In this document: piece after piece, positions 42,197 to 52,113 of the stretch | How the letters are laid out: the number at the start of each line of letters is the position of its first letter | Position numbering within the stretch: the first letter of the stretch is position 1 | Assembly: GCF_008704655.1 (NCBI RefSeq) | Contig: NZ_CP023688.1 | Span: 2,108,001 to 2,172,000 of the forward strand | Source of the DNA: Streptomyces rimosus | Lineage (GTDB): Bacteria > Actinomycetota > Actinomycetes > Streptomycetales > Streptomycetaceae | Direction: 5' to 3' | DNA: 64,000 nt | Position numbers and translations under genes: made by a program | The notes under the pieces: generated by a model | Told to the model about the DNA's origin: nothing | Database searches by the model: none | What the model saw: only the letters and a program-made list of their open reading frames with translations

Positions 42197-43408
42197 ATGA
42201 GCGTCATGACCACCGCCACCACGGCCGCCTCCCTCACCCCGGACCAGCTCGCCATCGTGGAGACGACGCTGGACTTCGCGCAGGAGCACATCGCGCCGCA
42301 CGCCGTGGCCTGGGACCAGGACAAGCACTTTCCCGTGGACGTGCTGCGCAGGGCCGCCGCGCTGGGGCTCGGCGGGATCTACGTACGGGAGCGGTCCGGC
42401 GGCTCCGCGCTGAGCCGGGCGGACGGCGTGCTGGTCTTCGAGGTGCTGGCCACCGCCTGCCCGTCCATCGCGGGCTACCTGTCCATCCACAACATGGTCG
42501 CCTGGATGATCGACCGGTACGGCGACGAGGCGCAGCGCGCCCGTTGGCTGCCCGGCCTGTGCTCGATGGCGGATCTGGGCAGCTACTGCCTGACCGAGCC
42601 GGGCGCCGGGTCCGACGCGGCGGCGCTGCGCACCCGCGCGGTGCGCGACGGCGACGACTACGTGCTCACCGGCGTCAAGCAGTTCATCTCCGGTGCCGGG
42701 ACCTCGCGGGTGTACGTGGTGATGGCCCGTACCGGCGAGGACGGTCCCGGCGGCATCTCCGCGTTCATCGTCGAGCGGGACGATCCGGGACTGTCGTTCG
42801 GCCCGAACGAGAAGAAGATGGGCTGGAACGCGCAGCCCACCCGGCAGGTGATCCTCGATGAAGTGCGCGTACCCGCCGATCGGCGGCTCGGCGCGGAGGG
42901 CGACGGTTTCCGCATCGCGATGAGCGGCCTGAACGGCGGCCGGCTCGGCATCGCCGCCTGCTCCCTCGGCGGCGGGCAGAGCGCCCTGCACGCGGCGCAG
43001 GCGTACCTCGCGGACCGGGAGGCGTTCGGCGGACGGCTGCTGGACGCGCAGGCGCTGCAGTTCCGTCTCGCCGACATGGCGACGGAGCTGGCCGCCGCCC
43101 GCGCGCTGGTACGGCAGGCGGCCGAGGCGCTGGACCGGGGCGATCCGCAGGCACCGCAGCTGTGCGCGATGGCCAAGCGGTTCGCCACCGACACGGGCTA
43201 CTCCGTCGCCGACCGCGGGCTGCAGCTGCACGGCGGCTACGGCTACCTGAGTGAATACGGCATGGAGAAGATCGTCCGCGATCTTCGTGTCCATCAGATC
43301 CTGGAAGGGACGAACGAGATCATGCGCCTGATCGTGGCCCGCGGGCTGACCGGAGCGGGGGCCGGCGGCAGCAGCCGCACCAAGGCCGGGACGGGGGCCG
43401 GCCGATGA
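42197..43408 (+). CDS. Acyl-CoA dehydrogenase (isobutyryl-CoA dehydrogenase-like)
   Basis: FAD enzyme of 403 residues that should oxidise isobutyryl-CoA to methacrylyl-CoA. Flavin and substrate motifs are YCLTEPGAGSDAAALRTRA and QFISGAGTSRVYVVMARTG. The C-terminal signature LHGGYGYLSEYGMEKIVRDLRVHQILEGTNEIMR carries the catalytic Glu in LEGTNE (quoted in part). ATG at 42197 lies five bases after the mmsA stop; an ATG three codons on is possible. Isobutyryl specificity is inferred from the operon, since all remaining valine steps are encoded around it. Confidence 0.9.
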   Translation: MSVMTTATTAASLTPDQLAIVETTLDFAQEHIAPHAVAWDQDKHFPVDVLRRAAALGLGGIYVRERSGGSALSRADGVLVFEVLATACPSIAGYLSIHNMVAWMIDRYGDEAQRARWLPGLCSMADLGSYCLTEPGAGSDAAALRTRAVRDGDDYVLTGVKQFISGAGTSRVYVVMARTGEDGPGGISAFIVERDDPGLSFGPNEKKMGWNAQPTRQVILDEVRVPADRRLGAEGDGFRIAMSGLNGGRLGIAACSLGGGQSALHAAQAYLADREAFGGRLLDAQALQFRLADMATELAAARALVRQAAEALDRGDPQAPQLCAMAKRFATDTGYSVADRGLQLHGGYGYLSEYGMEKIVRDLRVHQILEGTNEIMRLIVARGLTGAGAGGSSRTKAGTGAGR

Positions 43409-44475
43409 GCGACGGCTCCGTACTGCTGCGGACGGAGGGGCGCGCGGCGTACCTCACCCTCAACCGCCCCAAGGCCCTCAACGCCCTCGACCACACCATG
43501 GTGCGCCGGATCGGCGCGGCGCTGGCCGGGTGGGAGCACGACCCGGCGGTGGAGACCGTGGTGATCGACGGCGCGGGTGAGCGCGGGCTGTGCGCGGGCG
43601 GCGACATCCGCGCCATCCACGAGGACGCGCGGTCCGGCGGCGGCGCGGCGTCCGCCGCGTTCTGGCGCGACGAGTACCGGCTCAACGCCCGTATCGCCCG
43701 CTACCCCAAGCCGTACGTCGCCGTCATGGACGGCATCGTGATGGGCGGCGGCGTCGGCGTCTCGGCGCACGGCAGCGTGCGGATCGTCACCGAGCGGTCC
43801 AAGGTCGCCATGCCCGAGACCGGCATCGGCTTCGTACCGGACGTCGGCGGTACGTACCTGCTGGCGCTCGCGCCCGGCGAACTGGGCACCCATCTGGCGC
43901 TGACCGGCGCGCCGGTCGGGGCCGGTGACGCGCTGCTGTGCGGGCTCGCCGACCACTTCGTCCCGTCGGAGGGGGTGGGACGGCTGGTGGCGGACCTCGC
44001 CACCGCCCCGGTGCCCGAGGTGCTGCCCCGCTACGTACGGGACGCGCCGGGCGGCGAACTGGCGGCCCACCGGGAGTGGATCGACCACTGCTACACGGCC
44101 GGCACCGTCGAGGAGATCGTGGACCGGCTGCTCGGCAGCGGCGTCCCGGAGGCCAAGGAGGCCGCCGAGACGATCCTCGCCAAGTCCCCCACCTCGCTGA
44201 AGGTGACCCTGGCCGCGCTGCGCCGGGCCCGCGATCTGGGGCCGCTGGAACGCGTCCTGGACCAGGAGTACCGCGTCTCGTGCGCGGCGCTGTCCGCGCC
44301 GGACCTGGTCGAGGGCATCCGCGCCCAGGTGATCGACAAGGACCGTGCGCCGCGCTGGTCCCCCGCCACCCTCGCCGAGGTCACGGACGAGGACGTGGCC
44401 CGGTTCTTCGCGCCGCTCGGCGACGACGAGCTGGGGCTCGCCGACGGTGCCGGTACGCAGGAGGTGCCGTGGTGA
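43405..44475 (+). CDS. 3-hydroxyisobutyryl-CoA hydrolase
   Basis: Crotonase-superfamily thioesterase of 356 residues, the HIBCH length rather than the 260 of simple hydratases. It releases free 3-hydroxyisobutyrate from its CoA ester. Characteristic segments are [47 protein letters not shown] and the HIBCH-type [19 protein letters not shown]-terminal helical extension (about 270-356) is present. ATG overlaps the dehydrogenase stop by four bases. The neighbouring mmsB uses its product, which supports the assignment. Confidence 0.9.
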   Translation: MSDGSVLLRTEGRAAYLTLNRPKALNALDHTMVRRIGAALAGWEHDPAVETVVIDGAGERGLCAGGDIRAIHEDARSGGGAASAAFWRDEYRLNARIARYPKPYVAVMDGIVMGGGVGVSAHGSVRIVTERSKVAMPETGIGFVPDVGGTYLLALAPGELGTHLALTGAPVGAGDALLCGLADHFVPSEGVGRLVADLATAPVPEVLPRYVRDAPGGELAAHREWIDHCYTAGTVEEIVDRLLGSGVPEAKEAAETILAKSPTSLKVTLAALRRARDLGPLERVLDQEYRVSCAALSAPDLVEGIRAQVIDKDRAPRWSPATLAEVTDEDVARFFAPLGDDELGLADGAGTQEVPW

Positions 44476-45431
44476 GCGCGTCGGCGGACAACGGGACCGG
44501 CACGGTCGGCTTCATCGGGCTCGGCAACATGGGCGGGCCGATGGCGGCCAACCTGGTCAAGGCCGGTCACCGGGTGACCGGTTTCGACCTCGTACCGGAG
44601 GCGCTGGCGGCGGCCGCCGAGGCAGGCGTGGAGCCCGCCGCCTCGGCGACCGCGGCCGCAGCGGACGCGGACGTGGTGATCACCATGCTGCCCGCCGGAC
44701 GCCACGTCCTGGCGCTCTACGAGGACGGCGGCCTGCTCGCCGCGGCCCGCCCCGGCACCCTGTTCGTGGACTGCTCGACCATCGACGTGGCCGACGCACG
44801 CGCCGCCCACGAGGCCGCCGTACGCGCAGGTCACCAGGCACTGGACGCACCGGTCTCGGGCGGCGTGGTCGGGGCCGGAGCGGGCACGCTGACGTTCATG
44901 GCGGGCGGCGGCGCGGCCGAGTTCGCGCGGGCCGAACCGCTGCTCGCGGCGATGGGCCGGAAGGCGGTGCACTGCGGCGCGGCGGGCGCCGGACAGGCCG
45001 CGAAGATCTGCAACAACATGATCCTCGGTATCTCGATGATCGGGGTCAGCGAGGCGTTCGTCCTCGGCGAGAGCCTGGGCCTGTCCCATCAGGCCCTGTA
45101 CGACGTGGCGTCCACGGCGAGCGGGCAGTGCTGGGCGCTCAGCGTCAACTGCCCGGTGCCGGGCCCGGTACCGGCCAGCCCCGCCAACCGCGACTACCGC
45201 CCCGGCTTCGCGGCTCCGCTGATGGCCAAGGACCTGGGCCTGGCCGCGGACGCGGTCCGCGCGAGCGGCGTACAGGCCGAACTCGGCCTGCGCGCCGCCG
45301 AGTTGTACGCAGCGTTCGCCGGGAACGAGGGAGCGGAACAGGACTTCTCCGGAATCATCCGAACGATCAGGCAGCAGTCCGGCGGCGCACCGACACCACA
45401 GCAGACCGAGCAGAACGGAACGCCCGCATGA
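44472..45431 (+). CDS. mmsB: 3-hydroxyisobutyrate dehydrogenase
   Basis: NAD-dependent beta-hydroxyacid dehydrogenase of 319 residues that oxidises 3-hydroxyisobutyrate to methylmalonate semialdehyde. The N-terminal Rossmann motif is [17 protein letters not shown], the substrate motif [19 protein letters not shown], and the catalytic Lys lies in [16 protein letters not shown] near the C-terminus is also typical. Two adjacent GTG codons (44469, 44472) are possible. I prefer the second, which overlaps the previous stop (GTGA) and stands seven bases after AGGAGG. Confidence 0.93.
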   Translation: MSASADNGTGTVGFIGLGNMGGPMAANLVKAGHRVTGFDLVPEALAAAAEAGVEPAASATAAAADADVVITMLPAGRHVLALYEDGGLLAAARPGTLFVDCSTIDVADARAAHEAAVRAGHQALDAPVSGGVVGAGAGTLTFMAGGGAAEFARAEPLLAAMGRKAVHCGAAGAGQAAKICNNMILGISMIGVSEAFVLGESLGLSHQALYDVASTASGQCWALSVNCPVPGPVPASPANRDYRPGFAAPLMAKDLGLAADAVRASGVQAELGLRAAELYAAFAGNEGAEQDFSGIIRTIRQQSGGAPTPQQTEQNGTPA

Positions 45432-46234
45432 CCGACACCGTCCCGGCCGCCATCAAGGCGCAGCCGTACGAGACGATCCTCGTCGAACGCACCGGCCGCA
45501 CCGCGGTCCTCACCCTCAACCGCCCCAAGGCCCTCAACGCCCTCAACCTCCAGGTGATGAACGAGGTCGTGGCGGCGACCGCCGAGCTGGACCGCGACCC
45601 GGACATCGGCTGCATCGTCATCACCGGCTCGCCGAAGGCGTTCGCGGCCGGGGCCGACATCAAGGAGATGCGTCCCCAGTCGTACATGGACATGTATCTC
45701 AGCGACTGGTTCACCGCCTGGGACCGGCTGGGCGACCTGCGCACACCGACCGTCGCGGCGGTGGCCGGACACGCCCTGGGCGGCGGCTGTGAGCTGGCCA
45801 TGCTCTGCGACATCCTGCTCGCCGCCGACACCGCGGTCTTCGGCCAGCCGGAGATCAAGCTCGGCGTCATCCCCGGCATCGGCGGCTCACAGCGGCTGAC
45901 CCGCGCCGTGGGCAAGGCCAAGGCGATGGACCTGTGCCTGACCGGCCGCACCATGGACGCGACGGAGGCCGAACGGGCCGGCCTGGTCTCCCGGATCGTG
46001 CCCGCCGCCGACCTGCTGACCGAGGCCCGCGCCGTGGCGGAGAAGGTGGCCGCGATGTCCGCGCCGGTGGCGATGATGGCCAAGGAGGCCGTGAACCGCG
46101 CCTTCGAAACCACCCTCGCCGAGGGCGTCCGCTTCGAGCGCCGCCTGTTCCACGCGGTGTTCGCCACGGAGGACCAGAAGGAGGGCATGGCGGCGTTCGT
46201 GGAGAAGCGGGGGGCGGAATTCCGGCACCGTTAG
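45428..46234 (+). CDS. Enoyl-CoA hydratase
   Basis: Crotonase-type hydratase of 268 residues. The oxyanion-hole segments [10 protein letters not shown] and [15 protein letters not shown] and both catalytic Glu residues (in CELAML and [12 protein letters not shown]) are present. In this operon it would hydrate methacrylyl-CoA to 3-hydroxyisobutyryl-CoA, completing the valine route. It may also serve general fatty-acid oxidation. ATG overlaps the mmsB stop by four bases. Last gene of the operon; the next gene has its own promoter. Confidence 0.92.
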   Translation: MTDTVPAAIKAQPYETILVERTGRTAVLTLNRPKALNALNLQVMNEVVAATAELDRDPDIGCIVITGSPKAFAAGADIKEMRPQSYMDMYLSDWFTAWDRLGDLRTPTVAAVAGHALGGGCELAMLCDILLAADTAVFGQPEIKLGVIPGIGGSQRLTRAVGKAKAMDLCLTGRTMDATEAERAGLVSRIVPAADLLTEARAVAEKVAAMSAPVAMMAKEAVNRAFETTLAEGVRFERRLFHAVFATEDQKEGMAAFVEKRGAEFRHR

Positions 46235-46305
46235 GCGCACGGCCGGCAGCCGCCGCCCGCCCCGGAGTGCCTCGCCCCGGGCTCGGTCCGGCTAGGGTGA
46301 TCGCC

Positions 46306-46334
46306 TTGAACACCCGTAAGCAGGGCTTTAGTTG
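46306..46334 (+). promoter_or_regulatory. Predicted promoter of the GmrSD-like gene
   Basis: TTGAAC (46306-46311), a 17-base spacer and TAGTTG (46329-46334), 20 bases before the ATG. It suggests the gene is expressed separately from the valine operon. Confidence 0.45.
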
Positions 46335-46353
46335 AGTACAGGGCGAGGGGACG

Positions 46354-48894
46354 ATGGAAGCACGGGAAACGACGTTCGAGCGGCTGATCCAGGGGGACAA
46401 CCAGTTCCAGATCCCCCTGTATCAGCGCACCTACAGCTGGGACGCCAAGGACCACCAGCGACTGTGGGACGACCTGTTACAGCAGACCGTCGTGGGCGGC
46501 GACGATGCGCCGACCGGGCACTTCCTCGGGTCGCTGGTGCTCGACCCCCGCGCGCCCCTGCCGGACACGGTCCAGCGGTGGGTGGTCATCGACGGGCAGC
46601 AGCGGCTGACGACGCTGATGCTGCTGGCCTGCGCGATGCGCGATCACGTACGGGTCTTCGACGCCGGGAAGGCGGACCTCGTCCACCGCCGGTACCTGGT
46701 CAACGAGGAGGACTACACCGGGCTCGACTCCTACAAGCTGCTGCCGACCCAGGCCGACCGGCCGTCGTACCTCGCCTGCCTCAACAGCGATCCCACAGCG
46801 GGCGGGGAGGACAGTATCGGTGCCGCCTACCGGTTCTTCCGGGCCACTCTCGCCGAGTACGACCCCGTCGGCGAGTGGGAGGCCGTGCGCCACATCGACC
46901 AGGCGCTGCGCCACCGGCTGACCCTGGTGACGATCACGGCCGGGCCACGGGACAACGCCTTCCGGATCTTCGAGTCGCTCAACAACACCGGCAAGTCGCT
47001 CAGCCAGGCCGACCTGCTGCGCAACTACGTGTTCATGCAGCTGCCGACCCTCGGCGAGCAGGTGTACGACCGCGTATGGCTGCCTCTCCAGACGGAACTC
47101 GGCCCGGACCGGCTCACCACACTCGCCTGGCTCGACCTGGTGCTGCAGGGCCAGCCCCGGCTCACCAGCAGTGAGGTCTACGAAGGACAGCGGCGCCGGA
47201 TGGGCCGGATCGTGGCCGCGGAGGGCGAAGAGGGGCTGCGGGAGGACCTCGTCCGGCTGCGCCGTCTCGGTCGTCTCCTGCTGCGGGTCTTCGAACCCGA
47301 CCGGGAACCGTGCGCGGAGCTCGGGGCGGCTCTAACGCGGCTCGCACAGTGGGGAGGCGAGGCGCACTACCCGCCCGCACTGCACGTGCTGGACCAGGTG
47401 GACCGGGGCGTGACCGGGACCGCGCAGGCTGTCGAGGCGCTGACCTGCGTGGAGAGTTTCCTGGTCCGGCGCATGATCTGCCGCGAGCCCTCGCACAGTG
47501 TCCGGCAGCTGCTGGCCACCGTTCCGTCGGGTCTGGAACGGGACCGGCCCTTGCCCGAAGCGATACGCCGCTTCCTGTCCGGGCCGCGACGGGGGTGGCC
47601 ACGCGACGAGGAGCTGCGCGAGGCGATCCGTACGCAGCCGTTCTACTGGCAGGGCAGCGGCCGCCATCGTTCTTACGTGCTGCGGCGGTTCGAGGAGGAC
47701 TACGCCTCTCCGGAACCCGTGGACTTCTCCCGCGCCTGGGCGTCGATCGAGCATGTCCTGCCGCAGCGGGCGGGACAGGAGTGGCTGGCCATGCTGGCCG
47801 AGGACGCCGAAGAGGGGGAGCGGGCCGAGGAGCTGCACGCGGCGCTGGTGCACACCTTGGGCAACCTGACGCTCTCCGGCGAGAACGCACGGCTGTCCAA
47901 CCATCCGTACGAGCGCAAGCAGCAGATCCTCGACCAGAGCGCGCTGCGCATGAACCGGGAGATAGCCGCCGCCGGCCGCTGGGGGCGCCGCGAGATCCTG
48001 GACCGCGCCGAGCGCCTCGCCGACCGGGCGGTGCGGATCTGGCCGGGTCCGCTGGCCGCCGACGATCCGCGCGCCGACGAGCGGTCGGAGTGGCTGCGGC
48101 TGCGGAAGGTGCTGGCAGCCGTTCCGGCCGGGAAGTGGACGACGTACAAGGACCTGTCCACGGTCACCGGAGCGGGTTCGCCGCAGACCGTCGGCAGCTA
48201 CCTGGCCAAGCACGCCGATGTGCCGAACGCACACCGCGTCCTGACGGCCGACGGCACGTCCTCCCCCGGATTCGCCTGGTTCGACGGCCGTACGGAATCG
48301 CAGCAGGAGGCGCTGGAACGAGAAGGCGTCCGGTTCGACGGAACGGTGGCCGACGCGGAGCAGCGGCTGCTCCTGTCCGAGCTCGCCGCTCTCGCCGGGC
48401 TCGACGCCCCGGGAGGGAGCGCCGAGGACACGGCAGTGCGGCATCCCGAGGCCCCTGCCGACCGGGCGGAGAACTTCGCCGCGCTGCTGCGTGCCCACCA
48501 GCCGGATGTCGCGGACGAGCTGCTGGCCTGGCTGGGCAAGTGGGAAGCGGAGGGCGGCCGGCTCCAGTACGGTGCCGCCGCGGAGACCAGCTGTGCACCC
48601 GTGCTGCGGGAGGGAAAGGGTCCGCAGGGCAGCATCTGGCCGGTGAGTGTGTACCCGCGCTCGGGAACCGTGGAAGTCGTCTTCGAATACCTCGCCGGCC
48701 GGGAACCCTTCACCCGGCTCGGACTCCTCGCCGAGCTGCGCGACCGGCTGCGGTCGATCCCCGGCGTGGAGCTGGCCGTTCCCGACGAGGAACTGACCCG
48801 GCGGCGGCCGAGTTTCCCGCTGGGGGCGCTGCGCGGTGAGGGGCTCGTCATCTTCGCCGAGACGCTGGAATGGTTCCGGCAGCAGAGTCTGTGA
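46354..48894 (+). CDS. GmrSD-type restriction-like protein (DUF262-DUF1524) fused to an alkyltransferase-like domain
   Basis: An 846-residue multidomain protein. Residues 1-230 are DUF262 with the nucleotide-binding motif DGQQR at 80-84 and the family IPLYQRTYSWD. Residues 430-560 are DUF1524, a His-Me finger nuclease-like region with EH466-467 in SIEHVLPQ and the LGNLTLSGENARLSNHPYE block. Residues 580-670 resemble the winged-helix DNA-binding domain of O6-alkylguanine transferases (VLAAVPAGKWTTYKDLSTV), but the PCHRV active site reads PNAHRV (625-629), so there is no Cys. A C-terminal 110-residue domain is unassigned. GmrSD enzymes cut modified DNA. The extra domain may read damaged or modified bases. 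GAGGGG precedes the ATG. Confidence 0.85.
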   Translation: MEARETTFERLIQGDNQFQIPLYQRTYSWDAKDHQRLWDDLLQQTVVGGDDAPTGHFLGSLVLDPRAPLPDTVQRWVVIDGQQRLTTLMLLACAMRDHVRVFDAGKADLVHRRYLVNEEDYTGLDSYKLLPTQADRPSYLACLNSDPTAGGEDSIGAAYRFFRATLAEYDPVGEWEAVRHIDQALRHRLTLVTITAGPRDNAFRIFESLNNTGKSLSQADLLRNYVFMQLPTLGEQVYDRVWLPLQTELGPDRLTTLAWLDLVLQGQPRLTSSEVYEGQRRRMGRIVAAEGEEGLREDLVRLRRLGRLLLRVFEPDREPCAELGAALTRLAQWGGEAHYPPALHVLDQVDRGVTGTAQAVEALTCVESFLVRRMICREPSHSVRQLLATVPSGLERDRPLPEAIRRFLSGPRRGWPRDEELREAIRTQPFYWQGSGRHRSYVLRRFEEDYASPEPVDFSRAWASIEHVLPQRAGQEWLAMLAEDAEEGERAEELHAALVHTLGNLTLSGENARLSNHPYERKQQILDQSALRMNREIAAAGRWGRREILDRAERLADRAVRIWPGPLAADDPRADERSEWLRLRKVLAAVPAGKWTTYKDLSTVTGAGSPQTVGSYLAKHADVPNAHRVLTADGTSSPGFAWFDGRTESQQEALEREGVRFDGTVADAEQRLLLSELAALAGLDAPGGSAEDTAVRHPEAPADRAENFAALLRAHQPDVADELLAWLGKWEAEGGRLQYGAAAETSCAPVLREGKGPQGSIWPVSVYPRSGTVEVVFEYLAGREPFTRLGLLAELRDRLRSIPGVELAVPDEELTRRRPSFPLGALRGEGLVIFAETLEWFRQQSL

Positions 48895-48927
48895 CCCCCG
48901 CAGGGGGCGGGAGTGGGCGAGGCCCGC

Positions 48928-50067
48928 TCACCGCCCCCGATACAGCTCCCTAGCGATGATCGACCGCTGCACCTCCGTAGCCCCCTCGTAAATGCGCGGC
49001 GCGCGGACCTCGCGGTAGAGGTGTTCGAGGAGGTGGCCGCGGTGCAGGGCGCGGGCGCCGTGGATCTGGACGGCGGTGTCCACGGCTTGCTGGGCGGTTT
49101 CGGTGGCGAGGAGTTTGGCCATGGCGGAGCGTTTGGCGATGTCGGGGGCGCCGTTGTCGTACGCGGTGGCCGCGGCGTAGACGAGGAGGCGGGCGGCCTC
49201 GATACGGGTGGCGGTCTCGGCCAGTTGGTGGGAGACGGCCTGGAGGTCCTTGAGGGGGCCGCCGAAGGCGGTGCGGTCGGCGGCGTGGGCCAGGGCGGCG
49301 TCCAGGGCCGCCTGGGCCATGCCGACGGCGAACGCGCCGACGCTCGGCCGGAAGAGGTTGAGCGTGCGCATCGCGACGCCGAAGCCGCGGTCCGGCTCGC
49401 CCACCATGTCGTCGCGGGTCACCGGTACGCCGTCGAAGACCAGGGTGCCGATCGGGTGCGGACTGAGCATGTCCAGCGGGGCGCCGGACAGGCCGGGGCG
49501 GTCGGCGGGGACCAGGAAGGCGGTGATGCCGCGGGACCCGGCGCCGCCGCCCGTGCGGGCGAAGACGGTGGCGAAGTCGGCCTCCGGCGCGTTGGAGATC
49601 CAGCACTTCTCGCCGGTCAGCCGCCAGCGGCCGGCGTCCGGCGGGCCGTCCGGCTCGGCGGCCAGGGCGAGCGCGCCGGCGTCCGAGCCCGCGTCCGGCT
49701 CGCTCAGCGCGAAGGCGGACACCGCGCGGCCCGCGACGACCTCCGGCAGCCAGCGCGCCCGCTGCTGCTCCGTACCGGACTGGACGACGGGGTATGTGCC
49801 CAGGCCCTGGAGCGCGAGCGCGGTTTCGGCTTCGGTGGATTCCTGGGCCAGGGACTCCCGCAGCAGGCACAGGTCGAGGGCGCGCACCGGGCCTTCGGCG
49901 GGGAACAGGCGGCGCAGCAGGCCCAGTTCGCCGAGGGCCGCGACCAGCGGGCGGTTCACGCGGCCCGGCTCGCCCCGGTCCGCCAGGGGGCGCAGCCGTT
50001 CGGCGGTCAGCGCGCGCAGTTCGGCGCACCACTTCTGTTCCTGCGGGCCCAGCGCGAATGCGGTCAC
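48928..50067 (-). CDS. Acyl-CoA dehydrogenase
   Basis: FAD acyl-CoA dehydrogenase of 379 residues. Motifs are FALSEPDAGSDAGALALAA, CWISNAPEADFATVFART, and the C-terminal AVQIHGARALHRGHLLEHLYREVRAPRIYEGATEVQR with Glu in YEGATE (quoted in part). GTG start at 50067. It is divergent from an aryl-CoA ligase across a shared promoter region. In the 2-aminobenzoate pathway a dehydrogenase of this kind would act on the ring-reduced CoA ester during beta-oxidation; this is inferred from neighbours. Confidence 0.88.
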   Translation of the reverse strand: MTAFALGPQEQKWCAELRALTAERLRPLADRGEPGRVNRPLVAALGELGLLRRLFPAEGPVRALDLCLLRESLAQESTEAETALALQGLGTYPVVQSGTEQQRARWLPEVVAGRAVSAFALSEPDAGSDAGALALAAEPDGPPDAGRWRLTGEKCWISNAPEADFATVFARTGGGAGSRGITAFLVPADRPGLSGAPLDMLSPHPIGTLVFDGVPVTRDDMVGEPDRGFGVAMRTLNLFRPSVGAFAVGMAQAALDAALAHAADRTAFGGPLKDLQAVSHQLAETATRIEAARLLVYAAATAYDNGAPDIAKRSAMAKLLATETAQQAVDTAVQIHGARALHRGHLLEHLYREVRAPRIYEGATEVQRSIIARELYRGR

Positions 50068-50180
50068 GGGCGGCTCCCTCGTCTCGGGCCCGGGGCTGCC
50101 GGGCGGTTCGCTCGGGTGCGTACGGCGCCGCCGGCCACCGTGGCACGTACCGGCCGCGCCGCCGGAGCGTATCGCGCTCT

Positions 50181-50196
50181 GTTGACTGCCGTCACG
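50181..50196. promoter_or_regulatory. Palindromic operator shared with 60381-60396 (ligase side)
   Basis: GTTGACTGCCGTCACG differs from CGTGACTGTCGTCACG (60381-60396) at only three positions, and similarity continues into the following bases. It overlaps the -35 box of the ligase promoter, so a bound repressor would block it. PaaX is the likely regulator. Confidence 0.5.
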
Positions 50197-50209
50197 AACA
50201 CGTTACGCT
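50182..50209 (+). promoter_or_regulatory. Predicted promoter of the aryl-CoA ligase gene
   Basis: TTGACT (50182-50187), a 16-base spacer and TACGCT (50204-50209), about 125 bases before the ATG at 50335. The -35 is part of the shared palindrome. Confidence 0.5.
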
Positions 50210-50334
50210 GACGGCGGACCGGCACGGCAGTACCCGGGCAGAACCCGGAGGAATCACCCGCACTTGACCGGCTCTTCTTGTCCGGCGACCGGTTCTGCTC
50301 GTCCCCACCGTCGTCCGCAAGGGGGCACACCGGC

Positions 50335-51960
50335 ATGGAACTGACGCCGTCGGCACACGCCGACACCTTCGCCCGCGATCACCTCCCCCCGGCCGACCGG
50401 TGGCCGCACCTCACGGACCTCGGCTACCCGGACCGGCTCAACTGCGGTGCCGAACTGCTGGACGCCTCCGCCGAGCGGTGGGGCCCCGGCCGCCCGGCCT
50501 TCCGGGACGCGGCCGGTGCCGTCTGGACGTACGGGGAGCTGCGGGAACGGGTCAACCGCATCGCGCACGTCCTCACCGACGACCTGGGCGTGCTCCCCGG
50601 CCACCGGGTCCTGCTGCGCGGCCCCACCACTCCCCTGCTGGCCGCCTGCTGGCTGGCCGTCATGAAGGCGGGCGCGGTGGCCGTGACCGTGCTGGCCACG
50701 CAGCGCCCGAAGGAGCTGGCCACCATCTGCGGCCTGGCCCGGGTGGGGCACGCGCTGTGCGACGCACGGGTGCTGGACGATCTGGTGGCCGCCGGGGTGC
50801 CGGGGCTGCGCATCACCCCGTACGGCGGGGACGGGCCGGAGGACCTGGTGCGGCGTGCCGAGGGCAAACCGGCCGCGTACGAGGCGGTGGCGACCGCGTC
50901 CGACGACGTGGCGCTGATCGCCTTCACCTCGGGGACCACCGGGCGGCCCAAGGGCTGTATGCACTTCCACCGCGATGTGCTGGCCATCGCCGACACCTTC
51001 TCCGCGCGGGTGCTGCGCCCCACGCCGGACGACGTGTTCGCCGGGAGCCCGCCGCTCGGTTTCACCTTCGGGCTCGGCGGCCTGGTGATCTTCCCGCTGC
51101 GGGCCGGGGCCTCGGCGTACCTGGCCGACTGGGGCGGGCCCGGACAGCTGCTGCGCGACATCGCGCGGCACCGGGTCTCCGTGCTGTTCACCGCGCCGAC
51201 CGCCTACCGGGTGATGCTGCCGAAGCTGGCCGCGCACGACGTGTCCTCGCTGCGGCGCTGTGTGTCGGCGGGCGAGAACCTGCCCGCGGCGACCTGGCGG
51301 GAGTGGGAGAAGGCCACCGGGCTGCGCATCATCAACGGCATCGGCGCCACGGAGCTGCTGCACATCTTCATATCGGCCGCCGACGAGCGGGTCCGGCCGG
51401 GGACGACGGGGCTGCCGGTGCCCGGATTCGAGGCGCGGGTGGTCGACGCGGACGGGCGGCCGGTGCCGGACGGGACGCCGGGGCTGCTCGCGGTGCGCGG
51501 CCCGACGGGCTGCCGCTACCTGGCGGACGAGCGGCAGCGGGAGTACGTGCGCGACGGCTGGAACCTGACCGGCGACACCTACGTCCGGGACGCGGACGGC
51601 TACTTCAGCTATGTGGCACGGGCGGACGACATGATCATCTCGGCCGGGTACAACGTCGCCGGTCCCGAGGTGGAGGACGCGCTGCTGCGCCATCCCGATG
51701 TCGCCGAGGCGGCGGTGGTCGGGCGGCCCGACGCGGAGCGCGGCCAGGTCGTGGTGGCCCATCTCGTACTGCGGCAGGGCGTGCCGCGCGATCCGGAAAC
51801 GGTCGCGGTGCTGCGCGAGTTCACCAAGGCGGCCATCGCGCCGTACAAGTGCCCGCGCGAGATCGTCTTCCATGACGCGCTGCCCCGTACGGCGACCGGC
51901 AAGCTCCAGCGCTTCCGGCTACGCGCGGGTGGCACGGGCGGCCCGGACCGTACGCCGTGA
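50335..51960 (+). CDS. Aryl-CoA ligase (2-aminobenzoate/benzoate-CoA ligase-like)
   Basis: AMP-forming ligase of 541 residues. Core motifs are A3 AFTSGTTGRPKGCMHFHRDV, A5 IINGIGATELLHIF, A8 DGYFSYVARADDMIISAGYNVAGPEVED (in part) and the A10 Lys in PRTATGKLQRFRL. The overall pattern (GSPPLGFTFGLGG) is that of benzoate and 2-aminobenzoate CoA ligases. It would activate anthranilate or a related aromatic acid. ATG at 50335 with GGGGG nine bases upstream. Its proximity to a 2-aminobenzoyl-CoA monooxygenase-type gene favours anthranilate. Benzoate or salicylate remain possible. Confidence 0.85.
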   Translation: MELTPSAHADTFARDHLPPADRWPHLTDLGYPDRLNCGAELLDASAERWGPGRPAFRDAAGAVWTYGELRERVNRIAHVLTDDLGVLPGHRVLLRGPTTPLLAACWLAVMKAGAVAVTVLATQRPKELATICGLARVGHALCDARVLDDLVAAGVPGLRITPYGGDGPEDLVRRAEGKPAAYEAVATASDDVALIAFTSGTTGRPKGCMHFHRDVLAIADTFSARVLRPTPDDVFAGSPPLGFTFGLGGLVIFPLRAGASAYLADWGGPGQLLRDIARHRVSVLFTAPTAYRVMLPKLAAHDVSSLRRCVSAGENLPAATWREWEKATGLRIINGIGATELLHIFISAADERVRPGTTGLPVPGFEARVVDADGRPVPDGTPGLLAVRGPTGCRYLADERQREYVRDGWNLTGDTYVRDADGYFSYVARADDMIISAGYNVAGPEVEDALLRHPDVAEAAVVGRPDAERGQVVVAHLVLRQGVPRDPETVAVLREFTKAAIAPYKCPREIVFHDALPRTATGKLQRFRLRAGGTGGPDRTP

Positions 51961-52113
51961 CCGGCCGGGCCGGTGACAGCGGTCCGAGGTCCCGCCGTAC
52001 CGCGCCCCGGCGGCTGCGGCTACGATCGCGCCCGGAGCGGCCACGGCCCGGCAGCCGTCCGTGCGCGCCCCCGTGGCCGGGGGCCGGAGCATGACAAGGC
52101 GGGAAACGACCAC

